From assembly GCF_003863365.1 (NCBI RefSeq), contig NZ_RQXT01000007.1, positions 121,412 to 185,411 of the forward strand: a stretch of DNA of 64,000 nt, in the 5' to 3' direction. The stretch is from Mesorhizobium tamadayense (lineage in GTDB: Bacteria; Pseudomonadota; Alphaproteobacteria; Rhizobiales; Rhizobiaceae). Of this stretch, positions 1 through 10,956 are shown piece after piece. Numbering within the stretch: the first letter of the stretch is position 1; the number at the start of each line of letters is the position of its first letter. Under the pieces are notes generated by a model. That model was not told the origin of the DNA and did no database searches. It saw nothing but the letters and a program-made list of their open reading frames with translations. Position numbers and translations under genes: made by a program.

Positions 1-2
1 AA

Positions 3-257
3 TTGCGGCTGATCATCCTGCCGCAGGCGTTCGCGATCACACGTGCGCCGACGGTCGGCTTCCTGGTGCAGCTGATCAAGTCGACGGCGCTGACCTCGAT
101 CATCGGCTTCGAGGAGCTGGTGAGGACCTCCAACGCCATCAACAACGCGACCTTCGAACCGTTCACCGTCTACGGGATGGTGGCGCTGATCTTCTTCGTC
201 ATGTGCTTCCCGCTGACGCAATACGCGCGCAGGCTCGAGCGCGCGGCGACCCGCTGA
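3..257 (+). CDS. Amino-acid ABC transporter permease, C-terminal fragment (cut by window edge)
   Basis: This is the last 84 residues of an inner-membrane permease of the polar amino-acid (His/Glu/Gln/Arg/opine) ABC family. The visible part has LPQAFAITRAPTVGF, the stretch that normally follows the EAA loop, then QLIKSTALTSIIGFEEL, and a last hydrophobic segment (VYGMVALIFFVMCFPLTQYA) ending in the basic tail RRLERAATR. The 5' end lies outside the window, so the leucine codon at position 3 is internal and not a start. The substrate cannot be told from this part. Confidence 0.85.
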   Translation: MRLIILPQAFAITRAPTVGFLVQLIKSTALTSIIGFEELVRTSNAINNATFEPFTVYGMVALIFFVMCFPLTQYARRLERAATR

Positions 258-295
258 GCGGAAAGTTCGATCGCCGGGTGGCGACCGTCGATCTT

Positions 296-1699
296 TCAAT
301 GCCCGAAGGACAGCGCCGGCGCGATGCGGTCACGCCTGAGCCACCGCACCAGCAGCAGCGCCGCCACCACGGCGAGGCCTGAAGACAGGCCGATCCAGAT
401 GCCGACACCATTGAATCCGAAATGGAAGGCAAGCAGCACGCCGAGCGGCAGGCCGACGCCCCAATAGCCGATCGCGGCATAGATCATCGGCACCTTGGTG
501 TCGTGCAGGCCGCGCAGCATGCCCGAAGCCACCGCCTGGGCGCCGTCGAAGATCTGGAAAAGTGCTGCAAACACCAGGAACGACACGGCGAGCGCGATCA
601 CCCTGGCATTGCCCGGATCGGCGAGATCGATGAAGGCGCTGATCAAAAGATGCGGCCACAGGATCATCACCAGCCCCATCAGCGCCATGAAGGAGACGCC
701 GATGACATAGGCGGTCCAGCCGGCGCGCGACACGCCTTCCGGATTGCCGGCGCCATGGGCAAGGCCGACGCGCACGGTGACCGCCTGGTTGAGGCCGAGC
801 GGCACCATGAAGCTGATCGACGCGATCTGGATGGCGATGGCATGGGCGGCAAGCGAATCCGAGTCGATCAGACCCATCAGCAGCGCCGCCGCATTGAAGA
901 TCGTCACCTCGAAGGCGAGGATGCCGGCGATCGGCAGGCCGAGCCTGAGCAGGCCGCGAAAGCGCGGCCAGTCGGAGCGCCAGAAGCGGCCGAACAGGCG
1001 ATAGCGGCGGAACTTTTTCTCCAGCACCACCACGGCCGCCAGGCCAATGAACATCAGCGTGCTGGAAAGCGAGGTGGCGAGGCCCGAACCGGCAATGCCC
1101 ATCGATCGAACGCCGAGATTGCCGAACATGAACACCCAGTTGAAGAAGGCGTTGCAGGCGACAGCGACGAACACGATGATCAGCGCCCAGCCCGGCCGCT
1201 CCAGCGCCGAGATGAAGGAGCGCAGCACGATATAGCCATAGAAGGGCAGCACCGCCCATTGCAGCCAGTGCAGGTAGATGCCTGCCTGATGCGCAAGCTC
1301 CGGCCTTTGGCCCATGGCCAAAAGCACCGCTTCACCATGCCAGAGGAAGAGCCAGATCGGGACCGAGACGATGACCGCCAGCCACAGGCCCTGGCGCACG
1401 GTGCGGCGCAGGTCGCGCACCGAATGGCGGCGACGTCCGAGCTCGGTCGCCATCATCGGCGAGGTCGCCAGCATCAGGCCAAGCCCGAAGATCAGCGGCA
1501 TGAAATAGAGGTTGGAGCCGAGCGCGCCGGCGGCCAGCATGTCGGCTCCGAGCCGCCCCATCATCATGACGTCGGTCGCGGTCATGGCGGTCTGGCCGAG
1601 ATTGGTGAGCACCATCGGCCAGGCGAGCGCCAGCGTCGCCCTGATTTCCTGACGCCAAAGATTTTCCGGCGCGCGAGCGCCGGCTTCGATCGCAGACAT
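296..1699 (-). CDS. MATE family multidrug/metabolite efflux transporter
   Basis: Inner-membrane cation-coupled exporter of the MATE (NorM-like) family, about 467 residues, the usual family length, with about twelve hydrophobic segments in two homologous halves. The N-terminal half has the family-typical AWPMVLTNLGQTAMTATDV and MMGRLGADMLAAGALG. The start is the ATG before SAIEAGARAPENLWRQE; a GTG 17 codons upstream is also in frame but adds residues unlike the family. No ribosome site is clear at either start. The gene is convergent with the permease fragment and shows no operon link to the polyol genes upstream. The substrate is unknown. Confidence 0.88.
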   Translation of the reverse strand: MSAIEAGARAPENLWRQEIRATLALAWPMVLTNLGQTAMTATDVMMMGRLGADMLAAGALGSNLYFMPLIFGLGLMLATSPMMATELGRRRHSVRDLRRTVRQGLWLAVIVSVPIWLFLWHGEAVLLAMGQRPELAHQAGIYLHWLQWAVLPFYGYIVLRSFISALERPGWALIIVFVAVACNAFFNWVFMFGNLGVRSMGIAGSGLATSLSSTLMFIGLAAVVVLEKKFRRYRLFGRFWRSDWPRFRGLLRLGLPIAGILAFEVTIFNAAALLMGLIDSDSLAAHAIAIQIASISFMVPLGLNQAVTVRVGLAHGAGNPEGVSRAGWTAYVIGVSFMALMGLVMILWPHLLISAFIDLADPGNARVIALAVSFLVFAALFQIFDGAQAVASGMLRGLHDTKVPMIYAAIGYWGVGLPLGVLLAFHFGFNGVGIWIGLSSGLAVVAALLLVRWLRRDRIAPALSFGH

Positions 1700-1865
1700 T
1701 TTTCGCACTTTCAGATCGCGGCGCGTCGGGACCAAATCCGGAAGCCGCACGGCAAACGACGCAACCTTCGGTTTGGCGCCGTTTGCGCCGTCTATTGAAC
1801 GAAATGCGACATGTTGGCAAGGGAGGAGGAGCGGCGAGCGATTGATCCAGCAGGTCGGAACCTGC

Positions 1866-3452
1866 CTACCCTATCGCGTCGAGCGCCTGCCGCTGGCGGT
1901 GCATTTCGAGGAAAATGCGGTAGTCGCGGTCGAAGCGGGCGCCGGCGGCAGGGTTCGAGGGTCGCGTCTTGCCACCCTGCTGCATGGCGACACAGGCAGC
2001 GTTCAGACCGGGATAGAGCCCGGCGGCGGTCGCCGCCACCATGCCGGTGCCGAGCAGCACCGCCTCATCGGCCAGCGGCTCGACGACCGTGCAGCCGGTG
2101 GCGTCGGCATAGAGCTCCATTAAAAGCGGGTTCTTGGTGTGGCCGCCGGTGACGTGCAGCGTGTCGATCAGGTAGCCGTTCTCGTTCAGCGCCTCCAGCA
2201 CATGGCGGACGCCCAGCGCGATGCCGACGGCGGTGCGCCAGTAGAGCTTGCACAGGCTGTCGAAGGAGGAGTCCAGCGTCAGTCCGCTGACGACGCCGAC
2301 GGCGTGCGGGTCGGCGAGCGGCGAGCGGTTGCCGTGGAAATCCGGCAGGACATGCAGCCGCGCCGCCAGAGCATCGCCCTCGGCGGCGCGCAGCTCGGCG
2401 ACGCGCTTTGCGATTCTGGCATGCATCGCCGCATCCGGCTCGCCGCCGGCGCCGTGCCAGCGAATGATGTGGTCGAGCAAGGCGCCGGTTGCCGACTGGC
2501 CGCCTTCCGACAGCCAGAGTTTTGGCAACGCCGCGCCGTAGTAAGGGCCCCAGACGCCGGCGAAAGGCTGCGGATCCTGCGACATCGCCATCACACAGGA
2601 CGACGTGCCGGCAATCAGCGCAAGATGGCGGCTGATATCTTTCTCGTCGCCGGCAAAGCCGCCGAGCACGCCGAGCGCGCCGGCATAGGCATCGATGACG
2701 CCGGCGCCGACGCGGCATTTTTCGGTCAGGCCGAGCTCGGCGGCGGCTTGCATCGTCAGCGGACCGATGTCGGCGCCGACGGGGCTCGCCTTTTCCGGGA
2801 GATTGCCGTGCTCGAAGAGATCGCCGAGCCCGACAAGTTCGAAGAAATCACGCCGCCAGCCCGTCTTCTCATGCGCCAGATAGGTCCATTTGGCCGTCAG
2901 CGTGCATTGCGAGCGGGCGAGCGAGCCGGTCGCCTTCCAGGTCAGGAAATCGGCGAGGTCGAACAGATAGCCGGCTTGGTTCCATGTCTTTGGCAGGTTG
3001 CGCTTCAGCCACATCAGCTTCGGCGTTTCCATTTCCGGCGACATCACGCCGCCGATATAGTCGAGCACGGCATGGCCGCTTCTGCTGCATTCGTCGGCTT
3101 CCGCGATGGCGCGATGATCGAGCCAGACGATGGTGTCCCAGCGCTTCTCGCCGGTGACCGAGACACCGAGCTGATCGCCCTGCCTGTCGCGCACCACCAA
3201 TGAGCAGGTGGCGTCGAAGGAGATGCCGGCAATATCCGATGCGGCGACGTTCGCCCTCTCGCGCGCGGCGCGCACGGCGGCGCAGACGGCCGACCAGATA
3301 TTTTCCGAATCATGCTCGGCGTGATCGGCCTTCGGCTGGTGCATGGCGATCGGCCGTTCGGCGCGGCCTAACAGATTGCCGTTCGAGTCGAGAATGCCCG
3401 CGCGGGCGCTCCCGGTGCCGACATCGACCGCGCAAACGAAACTCGTCCTCAA
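1866..3452 (-). CDS. FGGY-family pentulose kinase (D-ribulokinase type)
   Basis: Predicted ATP-dependent sugar kinase of the FGGY superfamily, 528 residues, closest in appearance to the pentulose/ribulokinase group. The N-terminal phosphate-binding loop is AVDVGTGSARAGILD. DATCSLVV, WLDHRA, GVIDAYAGALGVLGG and the ATPase segment LIAGTSSCVMAMS are typical, and VTGGHTKNPLLMELYADATG near the C terminus is the adenosine motif. Translation starts at a TTG whose last two bases overlap the TGA stop of the HAD gene upstream (TTGA), implying coupling. It is the last gene of the smo-mtlK operon, so it probably phosphorylates the ketose made by the polyol dehydrogenases. The exact substrate is inferred. 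Confidence 0.88.
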   Translation of the reverse strand: MRTSFVCAVDVGTGSARAGILDSNGNLLGRAERPIAMHQPKADHAEHDSENIWSAVCAAVRAARERANVAASDIAGISFDATCSLVVRDRQGDQLGVSVTGEKRWDTIVWLDHRAIAEADECSRSGHAVLDYIGGVMSPEMETPKLMWLKRNLPKTWNQAGYLFDLADFLTWKATGSLARSQCTLTAKWTYLAHEKTGWRRDFFELVGLGDLFEHGNLPEKASPVGADIGPLTMQAAAELGLTEKCRVGAGVIDAYAGALGVLGGFAGDEKDISRHLALIAGTSSCVMAMSQDPQPFAGVWGPYYGAALPKLWLSEGGQSATGALLDHIIRWHGAGGEPDAAMHARIAKRVAELRAAEGDALAARLHVLPDFHGNRSPLADPHAVGVVSGLTLDSSFDSLCKLYWRTAVGIALGVRHVLEALNENGYLIDTLHVTGGHTKNPLLMELYADATGCTVVEPLADEAVLLGTGMVAATAAGLYPGLNAACVAMQQGGKTRPSNPAAGARFDRDYRIFLEMHRQRQALDAIG

Positions 3453-4132
3453 GATGCTTTTACTCTCGCTCCCAGGCCTGCAATCAGATCGGGCAATTGC
3501 AGCATGTCAGCGAATATAAAGTCCGGCTCGGTCGACGCAAGCCGCGCTTTGAGCGCGGGGTTGTTCGCATGCGATCCGCCGGTGAAGGCAAAGACGCGCA
3601 TGCCCGCGGCCCGGGCCGCGGCGATGCCGGCCGGGCTGTCCTCGATGACCAGGCATTTGCGCGGCTTGGCCCGCATGGCGGCGGCGGCATGGAGGAACAG
3701 GTCGGGCGCCGGCTTGCCGCGCTTCACCATGGCGGCGCTGAATAGATGCGGGTCCATAAGCCCGAGGAGGCCGGTGACGTCGAGCGCGTAACGGATGCGC
3801 TCCAGCGTGCCCGAAGAGGCCACGCAATAGGGCAGGCCGAGCCTTGGCAGGATCTCCTTGATGCCGGGGATCGGCCTCAGCTCCTCGCGGAACTTGCGCA
3901 TCAGGTCGACGCGCATGGCGGTGAGATGCCGGTCGCTGATCTCGATCCCGAAATCGCGGCCGAGGATCTCGCGCACGCTCTTCATGCTCTTGCCTAGGAA
4001 ATGCTCGTAGGCGGCATCCTCCGAGACCGTGCCGCCGGCAAGCTCGATCATGCCGAGCAGCGCTGCGACCGAGAGCGCCTCGCTGTCGACCAAGACGCCG
4101 TCGCAGTCGAAGATGACCAGTTCGGGCGTCAT
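3449..4132 (-). CDS. HAD-superfamily hydrolase (phosphoglycolate phosphatase / beta-phosphoglucomutase type)
   Basis: Cytosolic HAD phosphatase of 227 residues. Motif I is FDCDGVLVDSEAL near residue 8 (nucleophile D and acid D), motif II is the SSGT segment, and motif IV is VIEDSPAGIAAARAAGM. The helical cap between residues about 20 and 90 is of subfamily I. It lies 20 bp after mtlK and overlaps the kinase gene by 4 bp, so it belongs to the polyol operon. A role in removing or recycling sugar phosphates is inferred from context. Similar HAD genes occur in other rhizobial and Rhodobacter polyol operons. Confidence 0.85.
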   Translation of the reverse strand: MTPELVIFDCDGVLVDSEALSVAALLGMIELAGGTVSEDAAYEHFLGKSMKSVREILGRDFGIEISDRHLTAMRVDLMRKFREELRPIPGIKEILPRLGLPYCVASSGTLERIRYALDVTGLLGLMDPHLFSAAMVKRGKPAPDLFLHAAAAMRAKPRKCLVIEDSPAGIAAARAAGMRVFAFTGGSHANNPALKARLASTEPDFIFADMLQLPDLIAGLGARVKAS

Positions 4133-4152
4133 TCAATCGGCTTCCAGCGCCT

Positions 4153-5631
<1,479 letters not shown>

Positions 5632-5678
5632 CTTGCTTACCCTTTGGCCGATATGCAGCCCGACAATCCGGGGCGAGC

Positions 5679-5721
5679 GGTGAGGGGCGGCATCCGGTTT
5701 GCCGGCATGCTGCCCCTCACC
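5679..5721. repeat. Intercistronic stem-loop between smoS and mtlK (short copy of the GC-rich repeat family)
   Basis: Perfect 10-base arms GGTGAGGGGC and GCCCCTCACC bracket a smaller inner GC-rich hairpin. The GCCCCTCACC arm also occurs in larger intergenic repeats near 29.6, 31.5 and 47.3 kb. There is no run of T on either side, so it is not an obvious intrinsic terminator. It could modulate or process the smoS-mtlK transcript. Confidence 0.7.
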
Positions 5722-5783
5722 TGCCCCGCGGCGCGTCCTCCCCGGAGGAAGGGAGACGCGCGCTCCCCCTCAACCCATCCACT

Positions 5784-6550
5784 TCAACTCATCCATTGGC
5801 CGCCGTCGACATTGTAGGTCTGGGCGACAATGTATTCTGCCTCGTCGCTGGCGAGGAAAACCGCCATGCCGGTTAGATCTTCCGTGCGGCCCATGCGGCC
5901 GTATGGCACCGCCTCGCCCACCAGTCTCTTCTTCTCGCCCTTCGGCCGGTTCTCATATTTGGCGAACAGAGCGTCGACATGCTCCCAATGCTCGCCGTCG
6001 ACGACACCCGGCGAGATGGCGTTGACGTTGATGCGATGCTTGATCAGGTCGAGCCCGGCCGACTGGGTCAGCGAGATGACGGCGGCCTTGGTGGCGCAGT
6101 AGACCGCGACCAGCGGCTCGCCACGGCGCCCGGCCTGGCTCGCCATGTTGATGATCTTGCCGCCCCGGCCAGCGGCGATCATCGAGCGCGCCGCTGCCTG
6201 CAGCATGAACAGGGTTCCGGCGACATTGACCGAAAACAGCCTGTCGTAGCTCGCCCGGCTGATCTCCACGATGGGCGCCAGGTCGAACAGGGCGGCGTTG
6301 TTGATCAGGATGTCCAAGCCGCCGGCCTTGGCCTCGACCGCCTTTACGGCGGCCTCGATCGAGGACTGGTCGGTGACGTTGAGCCGGACGGCATAAGCGT
6401 TGTTGCCGATCTCGGAAGCAGTCTTCTCGGCCGCCTCCAGGTTGATGTCGGCAATCGCCACCGTGGCGCCTTCGCGCACATAGGCTTCGGCGAAAGCCCT
6501 GCCGATGCCGCGCGCCGATCCGGTGATCAGCGCCGATTTGCCTTTCAGCC

Positions 6551-6554
<4 letters not shown>
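5784..6554 (-). CDS. smoS: SDR-family sorbitol (L-iditol) dehydrogenase
   Basis: Short-chain dehydrogenase of 256 residues. The cofactor loop is [15 protein letters not shown] (residues 11-25), an acidic residue follows beta-2 (IADIN, so NAD preference), NNAA marks the substrate region, and the catalytic pair is in YCATK. It sits between the ABC ATPase gene, which it overlaps by 4 bp (ATGA), and mtlK. This matches the smoK-smoS-mtlK order described in Rhodobacter and Sinorhizobium, where SmoS oxidises sorbitol to fructose and galactitol to tagatose. The substrate here is inferred from this synteny. Confidence 0.9.
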
Positions 6555-7555
<1,001 letters not shown>

Positions 7556-7604
7556 GGTTTCCTCCCGGGGATATTCTTCGTCGTCCGCCGCCTGCCGTGC
7601 GCGG

Positions 7605-7638
7605 CTACTTCACGGCGCCGCCCCTACTTCACCGCACC
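7605..7638 (-). repeat. Tandem duplication of the smoG 3' end
   Basis: On the minus strand the last codons of smoG (GCG GTG AAG TAG with flanks) are followed 4 bases later by a second, 13/15 identical copy that again ends in GTG AAG TAG. It looks like a small tandem duplication (period 19) in the smoG-smoK spacer. It does not change the product. Confidence 0.6.
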
Positions 7639-8448
7639 GAAGGTCAGGCCGCGCACCAGCTGCTTCTGACTGAACCAGCCCATGATCAGGATCGGCGCGA
7701 TCGCCAGCGTCGAGGCCGCAGAGAGCTTGGCCCAGAACAACCCTTGCGGGCTTGAGAAGGAGCTGATGAAGGCGGTCAGCGGCGCTGCGTTCGTGGTGGT
7801 CAGCCGGATCGTCCAGAACGCCTCGTTCCAGGCCAGGATGATGTTCAAGAGCATCGTCGAGGCAATGCCCGGCACCGCCATCGGCGTCAGCACATAGATG
7901 ATCTCGTTCCACAGCGAGGCGCCGTCCATGCGCGCCGCTTCGAGGATCTCGCCCGGGATCTCGCGGAAATAGGTGTAGAGCATCCAGACCACGATCGGCA
8001 GGTTGATCAGCATCAGCATCACTGTCAGGCCGACGCGGCTGTCGAGCAGGCCGGTGTCGCGGAAGATCAGGTAGATCGGGAACAGAACCGCGACGGCCGG
8101 CATCATCTTGGTGGAGAGCATCCACATCAGGATGTCCTTGGTCCGCTTGGTCGGCGAGAAGGCCATCGACCATGCCGCCGGGATCGCGATCACGAGCGCC
8201 AGAACGGTCGAGCCAACCGACAGGACCACCGAGTTCAGGAAGAACTTGAAATAGCCCCGCTGCGCCTCGACCTCGGTATAGCTTTCCATGGTTCCGGACG
8301 GTAGCAGGCTGAAGCCCTGGATCGCCTCCTGCTCCGACTTGAACGAGGTGATGATCGTGTAAAGGATCGGGAAGAAGATCAGCAGGGCGACGATCCAGGC
8401 CGCGGCCGTGGCGATCGTCTTGTGCCGGGTGGTGACTGCGCGTGCCAT
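7624..8448 (-). CDS. smoG: Polyol ABC transporter permease
   Basis: Inner-membrane permease of the MalG/CUT1 type, 274 residues, six predicted membrane segments. The cytoplasmic EAA loop reads EAARMDGASLWNEIIYVLTPMAVPG near residues 185-205 and docks on SmoK. It starts 11 bp after smoF. With SmoF it forms the translocation channel for sorbitol/mannitol. Confidence 0.92.
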   Translation of the reverse strand: MARAVTTRHKTIATAAAWIVALLIFFPILYTIITSFKSEQEAIQGFSLLPSGTMESYTEVEAQRGYFKFFLNSVVLSVGSTVLALVIAIPAAWSMAFSPTKRTKDILMWMLSTKMMPAVAVLFPIYLIFRDTGLLDSRVGLTVMLMLINLPIVVWMLYTYFREIPGEILEAARMDGASLWNEIIYVLTPMAVPGIASTMLLNIILAWNEAFWTIRLTTTNAAPLTAFISSFSSPQGLFWAKLSAASTLAIAPILIMGWFSQKQLVRGLTFGAVK

Positions 8449-8459
8449 TTTATCCTCCC

Positions 8460-9341
8460 TTATTTGTCCAGGTTCTTGCCGACGGCGCGCATGACGAAGA
8501 AGGCGACGATGTTGGCGAGAATGACCGCGATGACGCCGCCGGCGGACGCCTGGCCGATTTTGAACTCCAGCAGCGCCTTCTGATAGACGAGGAAGGGCAG
8601 GTTGGTGGAGGCATAGCCCGGGCCGCCATTGGTGGTGACCAGGATCTCGGCATAGACCGAGAGCAGGAAGATTGTCTGGATCAGGATGACGACGGTGATG
8701 GCGCGTGACATGTGCGGCAGCGTCAAATAGATGAACCGGCTAATGAAGCCGGCGCCGTCCATCTCGGCCGCCTCCTTCTGTTCCTCATCCAGCGATTGCA
8801 GCGAGGTGAGCAGGATCAGCGTCGCGAAGGGCAGCCACTGCCAGGCGACGATGAGGATGACCGCCGTCAGCGGGTGCTGGCCGAACCAGTCGATCGGGTT
8901 GGCGCCGAAGAAGCGGGCAATATCGGCGAAGACGCCGTATTGCGGGTGCATGATCATGTTCTTCCAGACCAGAGCCGCGACAGGCGGCATGACGAAGAAC
9001 GGCGAGATGACGAGGATGCGCACGATCCCCTGACCCCAGATCGGCTGGTCGAGGAGCAGCGCAAGAAGGATGCCGCCGACCACGGTGATGGCCAGCACGC
9101 TGACGACGATGGTGAGCGTGTTGAGGATCGACTGCAGGAAGGCCGGATTGGAGTAGAAGAGCTTGTAATTGGAGAACCAGACAAACCCGTCCCGGATCGG
9201 ATTGAGTGGGTTGTACTGGAGGAACGAAAACCAGATCGTGAAGACCAGCGGCACGATCATCCAGATGAACAGTAGGATCACCGATGGCGCCATCATGAAA
9301 CGGGCAAGCGAATGGGTCTGCTGAGTAGCCATGACGGTCAC
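8460..9341 (-). CDS. smoF: Polyol ABC transporter permease
   Basis: MalF-type inner-membrane permease, 293 residues, about six membrane segments and the EAA loop EAAEMDGAGFISRFIYLTLPHM near residue 205. The gene lies downstream of smoE across a 131-bp spacer holding a perfect stem-loop and is closely followed by smoG. The pairing with SmoG, SmoK and the binding protein SmoE gives a complete CUT1 importer. Confidence 0.92.
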   Translation of the reverse strand: MTVMATQQTHSLARFMMAPSVILLFIWMIVPLVFTIWFSFLQYNPLNPIRDGFVWFSNYKLFYSNPAFLQSILNTLTIVVSVLAITVVGGILLALLLDQPIWGQGIVRILVISPFFVMPPVAALVWKNMIMHPQYGVFADIARFFGANPIDWFGQHPLTAVILIVAWQWLPFATLILLTSLQSLDEEQKEAAEMDGAGFISRFIYLTLPHMSRAITVVILIQTIFLLSVYAEILVTTNGGPGYASTNLPFLVYQKALLEFKIGQASAGGVIAVILANIVAFFVMRAVGKNLDK

Positions 9342-9398
9342 CCTCCAAATGTCAGCCGGATCTTAGAGTTGTGCCACAACTTTCCTGATTGTGAAGGT

Positions 9399-9426
9399 GG
9401 CCGCCCGAACTGGGTTTCGGGCGGCC
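9399..9426 (-). other. Intercistronic stem-loop between smoE and smoF
   Basis: A perfect 11-bp stem (GGCCGCCCGAA paired with TTCGGGCGGCC) closes a 6-nt loop. There is no U tract, so it is unlikely to be a full intrinsic terminator. In binding-protein operons such structures commonly block 3' exonucleases and keep the binding-protein message more abundant than the permease message; that role is inferred here. Confidence 0.75.
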
Positions 9427-9472
9427 ATTGCCGGTCATGATGCGCTACCGGCGTTCGGCACCGGGAGGAGCC

Positions 9473-10783
9473 TTACTTGATGTAGCCGCCTTCGGTCATC
9501 GCCGCGGTCGCCGCGTCCTGGGCTTGCTTCAGCGCATCGTCGACGCTCGACTGGCCGGCAAGAGCAGCCGAAAAGAGCTGGCCGACGGTGGTGCCGAGAC
9601 CCTGGAATTCAGGGATGGCGACGAACTGCACGCCGACATAAGGCACCGGCTTGACGGTCGGATGCGTCGGGTCCGCGGCGTTGATGGAGTCCAGCGTCAT
9701 CTTGGCGAAGGGCGCCGCCTTCTGGTACTCCGGATTGGCGTAGAGCGAGGTGCGTGTTCCGGGCGGAACGTTGGCCCAGCCTTCCTTCGAAGCGACCAGC
9801 TCGAGATAGTGCTTCGAGGTCGCCCAGGAGACGAACTTCTCGGCCGCATCGGCCTTCTGCGTGCCGGCGGGGATCGCCAGCGACCAAGCCCACAACCAGT
9901 TGCCGCGCTTGCCGAGGCCGTTATCGGGCGCCAGCGCATAGCCGACCTTGTCGGCCACCTGCGAAGCCTTCGGATCGGAGACGAATGACGCGGCGACGGT
10001 GGCGTCGATCCACATGCCGCACTTGCCCTGCTGGAACAGAGCCAGGTTCTCGTTGAAGCCGTTGGACGAAGCGCCCTCGGGGCCGTCGGCCTTCATCAGG
10101 TCGACATAGAACTGCAGCGTGTTCTTCCATTCCGGCTGGTCGAACTGCGGCTTCCAGTTCTCGTCGAACCAGCGCGCGCCGAACGAGTTCGACATGGCGG
10201 TGAGGAAGGCCATGTTCTCGCCCCAGCCGGCCTTGCCGCGCAGGCAGACGCCGTTCACGCCGTTGGCGCGGTCGGTCATCTTGTCGGCGGCCTGCTTGAT
10301 GAAGTCCCAGGTCGGCGCGTCGGGCATCTTCAAGCCCGCCTTCTCCATCAGGTCCTTGCGGTACATGACGAAGGAGCTCTCGCCGTAGAAGGGCGCGGCA
10401 TAGAGCTTGCCGTCGACCGAAAGGCCACCGGCGATGGCCGGGATGATGTCCTTGGCGTCGTAGTCGTCGCCGAGCTTGTCGAGCGGCAGCAGCCAGCTCT
10501 GCTTGGCCCAGATCGGAACCTCGTAGGTACCGATGGTCATGACATCGTACTGGCCGCCCTTGGTGGCGATGTCGGTGGTGACGCGCTCGCGCAGCACGTT
10601 CTCTTCGAGCGTGACCCAGTTGAGCTGGATGTCGGGGTTAGCCTTGGTGAAGTCGTCCGTCAGCTTCTGCATGCGGACCATGTCGCCATTGTTGACGGTG
10701 GCGATGGTGATGGATTCGGCATGCGCGGCGAACGCAAGGGCGCTGGCCGACAACAGGCCCAGGGTGAGCGTGCGAAGTTTCAT
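9473..10783 (-). CDS. smoE: Polyol ABC transporter substrate-binding protein
   Basis: Periplasmic binding protein of the CUT1 family, 436 residues. A Sec signal peptide, MKLRTLTLGLLSASALAFA then AHA, precedes the mature start ESITIATVNNGDMVRMQ. The start is the ATG with AGGGAGGA eight bases upstream; an in-frame codon 16 codons earlier lacks both signal sequence and ribosome site. It captures sorbitol/mannitol for SmoFGK. It is the first gene of the minus-strand operon and has a good promoter upstream. Confidence 0.92.
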   Translation of the reverse strand: MKLRTLTLGLLSASALAFAAHAESITIATVNNGDMVRMQKLTDDFTKANPDIQLNWVTLEENVLRERVTTDIATKGGQYDVMTIGTYEVPIWAKQSWLLPLDKLGDDYDAKDIIPAIAGGLSVDGKLYAAPFYGESSFVMYRKDLMEKAGLKMPDAPTWDFIKQAADKMTDRANGVNGVCLRGKAGWGENMAFLTAMSNSFGARWFDENWKPQFDQPEWKNTLQFYVDLMKADGPEGASSNGFNENLALFQQGKCGMWIDATVAASFVSDPKASQVADKVGYALAPDNGLGKRGNWLWAWSLAIPAGTQKADAAEKFVSWATSKHYLELVASKEGWANVPPGTRTSLYANPEYQKAAPFAKMTLDSINAADPTHPTVKPVPYVGVQFVAIPEFQGLGTTVGQLFSAALAGQSSVDDALKQAQDAATAAMTEGGYIK

Positions 10784-10829
10784 CAATTCCTCCCTAAAAC
10801 CAAGATGAGCATTTGCCTTGGCTGTGGGC

Positions 10830-10858
10830 AATTACTCACCAAGAATGAACTATGTCAA
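10830..10858 (-). promoter_or_regulatory. Predicted sigma-70 promoter of the smo operon
   Basis: On the minus strand TTGACA (10858-10853) is separated by 17 bp from GTAATT (10835-10830), giving a predicted start near 10823 and a leader of about 40 nt before the smoE ATG. The hexamers and spacing are seen directly; activity is inferred. Confidence 0.55.
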
Positions 10859-10956
10859 GCCGGAATCGATGCTGCAGCGCAGCACAAATCTGCGTCGCGC
10901 CCGCCTGGGCGGCGCGGAAGAAAGTCCAATTCGGGTGGCTGGTTGTCGCGTCCGGC

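Noticed and set aside
422..1798. 458-residue plus-strand frame opposite the MATE gene
   Set aside because: Rich in His, Arg, Asp, Gln and Glu with no domain, exactly antisense to a clear transporter; a GC-rich shadow frame.
2139..3203. 354-residue plus-strand frame opposite the FGGY kinase
   Set aside because: Antisense composition, no motif, and the minus strand encodes a clear kinase.
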